Shown here: in pieces, positions 57,536-62,897 of the stretch
How the letters are laid out: every line of letters starts with the position of its first letter
Numbering within the stretch: position 1 is the first letter of the stretch
Assembly (NCBI RefSeq): GCF_000711695.1
Contig: NW_013546913.1
Span: 1 to 62,897, forward strand
DNA: 62,897 bases
Source: Tilletiaria anomala UBC 951
Taxonomy: Eukaryota; Basidiomycota; Exobasidiomycetes; Georgefischeriales; Tilletiariaceae
Reading direction: 5' to 3'
Program-made: the position numbers and the translations under genes
The notes under the pieces: generated by a model
Databases searched by the model: none
What the model was told of the DNA's origin: nothing
The model's input: the letters and a program-made list of their open reading frames with translations, nothing else

Positions 57536-60500
57536 ATGTCGCTCATTGCCGACCCAGAGTGAGTACACGGTGCATCTCTTTCCTACTTTGCTAGGTGACT
57601 CTCATCGACCCTGTTACTTGCCTTCCTCAGCTACATGCTTTATTCGCTGCGGCTGGCATATCTACGGCGGGTCGATGATGCTTGCGGCCCTCGCATTATT
57701 TCCTTCCCTGATCTTGCACGCAAAGAGAAAGCCGTAGGTGGCTTCCAAGATTCCACAGTCACAGGAGAATACGGAGCCGCACATGGTGACGATCGCTCCG
57801 GGCCTGCGCGGGAGGGCAGGTCGCCAGCACTGTCCACGGGCCAAGTCCTACTAGCGCCAGACTCTCACGTCGTTATCGGGGAGTTAAATGATCCAGAGGC
57901 TTGGCCCGAGATTGATGCGACGCACTCGCCTCTGATTTCAACACCGTTGGCGGATTTTGCATCGCGGCATGGGGAACACAACAGAGGAGCATCTGGGTCC
58001 GGCGTCCTTTCCAAGCATAAGCCAGGAAGCCTTGGCTATACACAGACCATCTATGGCCCAGGAAGAAGTGGGGCCCTCGGCATGCGGGTCAGTGGAAAAA
58101 GAGCGAGCATGAAGATCACCAATTTGATCAGGAGCAAGTACGGTGGTCGCGGTTCCATTGAGGTGATTGCCGAGGATTCAAGCTTTCAGGAGAGGAGCGA
58201 GAGCAAGGATGCCCTTTCACCTCGAGAAGCCACACCATTAGCCTCGGGCCTGAATCAAGACGAACATCCTGCAGCTGCTGCACCAGAGCAAACAGGATGG
58301 AGAGGTGCGCTGCAAGAAAGGCTGCGGAAGCTTGCTACGGCTGCCACTGCTGAGCACCCTCCATCATCTGACGAGACCGCCCGATCGCTCGAAAGAGAAA
58401 AGCCGACGCCGCTCGCGGGCGCCACAGCGCCATCAGCGCAGACCCTAATGGCTCCTGCTCATAATGCGCAAAACTCTCCCTCACGGTCAGGCTCGAGCTC
58501 GGGCTCAGGCTCGTCCGGCCCAGTCGGGCCACCGCCCGCTCGCCCTGCCCGTAGAGTCTATGAGCCATCAGGACAACTGCGGCAGGTGCCGTCGTCCGAA
58601 GCTGGCCAGTTCGGACTGTCTAGTACCACAAGAGATACCGGTCGTCCGCGTAGCAGCAGTAGTAGTAGCAATGTCTCGGTGAGCAGCAGTGGCGCTGGCA
58701 GCATCCTCGTTCCTCTCGGGTCAGCCTCGTCGGATTTCGCGCCGATAACGAGCAGCAGCGACGGTTTCTCGGGGATCCCAAACATGCCCCCTAGTGAACA
58801 GAACAGCAAAGATCTGGCGGCAGATAGTGCAATGCGTACGCGTAGCTCCAGCGAAGGGGCAACCATGATGCCTCCAATCGTGGCATTCAATAATCTGGGC
58901 TTTAGCTCTCTTGAAGCAGTCGACCGTGGTGCCAAAAGCCGGGGCAATGATGAGCCTCAGGGGTTCATTGAAGAAGAAGGTTCCGTCCTAAACGCTACAG
59001 AAATGAAGTGGCAGATGGGCGCTCACAGCGGCGCAAAAGACTCAAACGTGCTGGCACCAAATCGATCACTGGAAACGAAGATCGAAAGAAGCCTTCTTAC
59101 TCCGCCACAAGACTTCGGCTCGGAAAAGACGCCGATTACTGAGAAGCGCTTTTTCACGCCGATCACAGAAATGGACAAGCCATATTTCCCCTCGCCTCTG
59201 CATTCACACGAAGGCCACGCTGATATCAGCGAGTCCCCTGCGCTGCACCCGGTTGACTTGTCAGCTTTCACAGGGGACCCATCGGAAGACAAGATGCCTA
59301 CAGCGATGCCGTCTCCGCGTATCCAAGTCTCGGAGATCGATCCAAGGGGCGATGGCGTACTTTCTTCCGAGCGTGTATCGGATCTGGGCTCTCCAGCTTC
59401 CTTGGGGGAAGACGCGTCGCTTCCGGATGTCGGCCAGGGAGAGTTACTGCCAGCCTCGCAGGCCTCATCTGGTAACATCTGTCCGTTCAGGCAACGCTTC
59501 GAAGGGGATAGTGAAGTGACAGCTTCAGATTCAGCGCTAGGGTTGGTCTTGCCACCCAAATTTGATACACATGCCGTCAGAAAGAATCGACTTGGTGCCC
59601 TGAATACGCTCTCACCTTCTCCGGCGCCTGCACCAAAAGATGCTGCAGGTAGCGAGGCCAATGTGAAAGGACAAGATACAGTACCAACGGGTGTGGCGCC
59701 GACGATTCCTGGGAGGATGCCAAAGAAAGTGGTCGATAATGACTGGTTCATGTCTCTCAGACGCGATCCTACAAAGGCGGCTTTCCCGCATACCCAAGTG
59801 AAGGTTGTCTCAGCGCTCACTGCAAAGCTGAAGAAACAGGACGCCGCTCCGGAAAATCCATTCGCGCCGTTCTATGCGGGCGTCGCTGCACGATCAGGTG
59901 GTGAACCCAGCATTGCGGTCGATGTGTATCTCCCCTTTGCTTCCACTGGTACCACGACTGCGTTGAGCAAACCTGCTACAAGCTCAGTTGAGGCTATCGA
60001 TGTCAAGGCAAAGCGCATGAGAATGAATGTGCGCAAGGATGCGACGATGGAGGAGCTCATCGGGTTTGGCCTGTTTTGCCTTGTTGAACAAGGCTGGGGC
60101 CCAAGCTTGCACGAGGAGAGCGTGCCGGAAACGCAAAAGGGGTTTAAGCTGACGACAGTCGGCTGGGTCCTTCGTGTGGTAGAGGACGGAGAGGTGGACG
60201 ATGATTACCCTGCCATCGATCGCACTCTAACGGTCGGTCGATTTGGAAACGATGAGTTTGCAATTGTGGAGGCCAACGAAACACAGAGTAAGTGTTCCGG
60301 CAGACAGCTTGGAGGGGCAAAGCTGCATGCTAATGGCCCCGGCTCTTGACAGTCAAACACAATCAGGCCGCATATAACAACATCAAGCGCCGTATCTCTC
60401 GGACCACCGGCACCAGCAAAATGGCAATGTCAGGTCTGGCGCCACTGAATGCTGACAGCCTTAATGCTTTGACGCCTCACTCTGTTCCAGTCAATGAAGA

Positions 60501-61329
60501 CACTTCGGTCCTTGCATCATCAGCACAGGGAAGGAGCCTCAATGCTCCTATGAGCACGGGCGTCTTCTTGCGTGTGCTCGTCACACCAAATTCAGAGGTC
60601 CGCTACAAGACGACTCTGCAAGTGCCATCGGAGATGTACCTTGCGGATGTCCTCGAGATGATATGTCGCAAGCGACACCTGTCTTCCCCGGACGAGTGGG
60701 CGCTCATTGTACCGGACAAGGATATCATTGTCCCGCTTGACCGTACGGTAGAGAGCCTGCAAGGCACCCACGACCTCGCGCTCGTTCGTCGGTCCACGCT
60801 TGGCATGAAAGGAGTAGCGGGTGCACTGACCGGGCGAAGCACCAATCCGAACGCGTCCATCTTCAACAAGCGGCACTCGGAGCCTGCGCAACCGCGTTAC
60901 AAAACCATGCAGGACATTGCCTCCGTATACAAGGTGAGTGGCGCCTTGCGCTTGTGACGACAAGGGCTTGGCTGATACTGCTCTGGCGAGCCGTCACAGT
61001 CCTGGACTGTCACACGAAAAACGCCGATATTCGTCAGCAGGCACGAGCAGCGCAGCCTGACGCTGGACGGCGACTGGATCCATATCATGCCGCTGGACGT
61101 GCGCGCGTTCCAGACGCGCGCAGCCTCGTTCCACGTCGGCTCGGTCACTGTGTGTGATATCTCAACGAAAGGTCCGCACATTTTCAAGCTGATCGTCCGG
61201 CGCGAGGTGCCAAGGGAGACGAAGCGGTACGACTTTGAGGCGGACAGCCCCAAACAGGCGGGCGAGATCGTTGGCGAGATCAAGGCACTCATGCGTCAGC
61301 ATTCTGAAGAGCTCAAGCAGAGAGGATGA
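57536..61329 (+). CDS. SIN1: TORC2 subunit Sin1/Avo1
   Basis: Scaffold subunit of target-of-rapamycin complex 2 that recruits substrates and membranes. Four exons (57536-57558, 57631-60287, 60353-60933, 61000-61329) encode 1196 residues. The short first exon gives MSLIADP and splices to DYMLYSLRLAYLRRVDD, the conserved Sin1 N-terminus. A long Ser/Pro/Gly-rich region follows. The CRIM domain starts about residue 750 (NPFAPFYAGVAA) and includes KRMRMNVRKDATMEELIGFG and TTVGWVLRVVEDGEVDDDYP. A Ras-binding-like domain covers about 960-1040 (VLVTPNSEVRYKTTLQV). A PH domain from about 1088 (SWTVTRKTPIFV to KQAGEIVGEIKALM) ends the protein. All joins keep frame. The order matches fission-yeast Sin1 and yeast Avo1. 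Confidence 0.92.
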
Positions 61330-61989
61330 GCTATACAGCTCCCGGCTTGCGCCACTTGTGTATTTTTACATTCATACCCTTGCGCATTTGAATTGCTGCA
61401 GCATCTTTCACATTGTCTCTTTCATGATGGGCTGCACACCCTTGCGGCCGTCCAAACCAGGAAGTGCCTAACAAGTAACCGAAGCTTTGAGCTCGCGCTA
61501 GCTGGAGACACTTAACTCGCAATGCTGCCGACTGCCACAAAGGTCTGCGCAGTTTCAGCACTCTGCATCCTGCAACGGTACTCACCGCCAAGTCGTCCGG
61601 CCGTAAGCAGCAAATGTTACAAACACGCGCGCTGCGTAGCATTGACTTTTGCAGCAAGTGCAGCTGGAGATTATTGAGGATGCGCTGACGCTGGCACAGC
61701 CGGCATTCGGACCGACTCTGATCGCCGGAGCCGGTGACCGTGGCACCAAGAAAGCCACTCCCACCCTTTGGAGTTTTAAAGACCCTGCACTATTCAAGAG
61801 GAGAGTCTAGAAGGTTGCTTCCCAAGTGTAACCTGTTGCAGCAAGCCTCGATGCCTGGAATGATCGAGGTCTTGCATGCAAAGAGCAGTGAGAGCCCGCT
61901 TGGACGAAGAATCGAGGCCAATAACGTGTACATACATAGGGTGAGGGAAGTTCTCATCACGACGAGCCACACGACAGGACTACCGCTGC
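61330..61989. other. Spacer downstream of Sin1, possible stray exon
   Basis: No gene was assembled. A plus-strand segment at about 61655-61808 reads QLEIIEDALTLAQPAFGPTL then a Gly-Asp-Arg-rich tail, after a plausible acceptor TTTTGCAG. It has coding flavour but no partner exon could be found before the enoyl-CoA hydratase-like sequence. Confidence 0.35.
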
Positions 61990-62897
61990 CTCCGAGCTCC
62001 GACTGTACACGCTGCACGATGGGCGCGCTATTCTGCTGCCGCTGAGCAGCCCGGGAACGTTCAACTGCATCAACACGCGCCTGCACCGCGAGTTGCTCAA
62101 CGCATTTAGATTCCTTCGCGCGCCACGAGACGGCGAGCGTCGCCGTCCTCACCAACGATGGCGCCAACTTGATCGAGGAACATGGGCGCGCGCCGCTTAC
62201 AGAGGGGGATATGCAGCAGCATAATCGGTGCGTCCTCTGGTGTGGCGGTACATTGTTGTAACTCTAATGCCGTTCATCGCATTGCCGCTGCCGACATCGC
62301 CACTATGCTCTGCCAGCGGCGAGGCGCTGGGCTTGATCGGTCCGTCGCGGCGCACGGACATCAACAAGCCCATCATCACATGAGCGCCAGCGGCAGCAGA
62401 CGAAAAACACGAGATGCATGTGTAGCCAGCTACGAAAGTCTCATTTGCAAGGTGTCCGTCGCCCCTTTTACCTAGCCCCGTCAATGGTGACGCTCGGCAG
62501 TGAATGTGAAAGAAATGTGTTGAAGCACCGCGCTGACCGCTGGTTTGGCCCATCTCCTTGTGATGCGGTGCGCTCTCGGGCATCTTACAGGCCTTGCGTA
62601 CGCGGGGCGCCTGAAATCGTCGCTGTTCGCGGACATCCCCATCGCCGAGATCATGCGGCGTTCGGCGTGGCGTGTCGGGCCTGGTCCGTGTCCCGGATGC
62701 TGTCCGACAGCGCCGAGCGTGCACATACGTTTGCGCCAGCAGGAGCGTCGGGCTCGATGATGGGGCACACAGCGCCTGCCGCGTGCGCTTGAGCTGATAC
62801 TGACGGGGAACGTGATCGGCACACGGGGTGCGCAGCAGATCGACCTCGTCAGTGAGGTCGTGCCGACGGGGGTAGGGAGTGCACGGCAGCCGCAGAC
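61990..62897 (+). pseudogene. Enoyl-CoA hydratase/isomerase-like pseudogene, cut by window edge
   Basis: Plus-strand fragments match the crotonase family in order. LYTLHDGRAILLPLSSPGTF and NTRLHRELLNAFRFLR come first. Then, one frame over, HETASVAVLTNDGANLIEEH (family pattern of an oxyanion loop near GxGxxFxAGxDL). A weak middle part follows around 62570-62770. Finally ALELILTGNVIGTRGAQQID then LVSEVVP at 62788-62870 (family ALELLLTGxxxxAxEAxxxGLVxxVVP). Frameshifts and stops lie between blocks, and the glycine-rich oxyanion loop is not intact. The rest may lie past base 62897. A living gene with unusual introns is possible but less likely. Confidence 0.55.

Overview
The window is nuclear DNA from a filamentous or dimorphic fungus, most likely a basidiomycete. 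The genes are split by many short introns of about 59-195 nt with GTGAGT/GTACGT/GTAAGT-type donors. The gene set is eukaryotic: COP9 signalosome CSN5, TORC2 Sin1, spliceosomal Prp22, a B-type cyclin and WDR70. The many splice sites and long low-complexity insertions would fit Ustilaginomycotina/Exobasidiomycetes, but that lineage call is inference. All exon boundaries below were placed by eye from reading frame, GT/AG sites and family conservation.

Left part (1-28.3 kb): the 3' tail of an unidentified gene; a small secreted cysteine-free protein; mitochondrial aconitase; guanine deaminase with large insertions; a DNAJC11-like J-protein (minus); a decayed epoxide hydrolase followed by an intact epoxide hydrolase; an unidentified protein (minus) divergent from the splicing helicase Prp22; and a very long MFS transporter.

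Middle part (28.3-49.8 kb): gene-poor and full of broken genes. The intact genes are a two-domain MaoC/hydratase-2 protein with two apparent targeting signals (minus), WDR70 (minus) and a second intact epoxide hydrolase (minus, 44.1-45.7 kb). Around the latter lie relics of a D-2-hydroxyacid dehydrogenase, a DHA1-type MFS drug transporter, a cytochrome P450 whose heme-ligand cysteine codon reads Tyr, and one long unidentified gene. This looks like a decaying detoxification or secondary-metabolism neighbourhood in which only the epoxide hydrolase stays open. The same part has a 56-bp exact tandem duplication, two diverged inverted copies of a short coding-like repeat, and perfect hairpins.

Right part (49.8-62.9 kb): dense housekeeping and cell-cycle genes. 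These are a mitochondrial-type protein with two HMG boxes, a B-type cyclin whose start codon appears to be an exon of its own and whose upstream DNA holds MCB/E2F-like sites, CSN5 (minus), the TORC2 subunit Sin1, and a broken enoyl-CoA hydratase-like sequence running off the right edge.

No tRNA, rRNA, CRISPR array, reverse transcriptase, transposase or telomere repeat was recognised. No wholly new system was found. The best leads are the gene graveyard around the surviving epoxide hydrolase, the dual-targeting signals of the MaoC protein, and the ATG-only exon of the cyclin.
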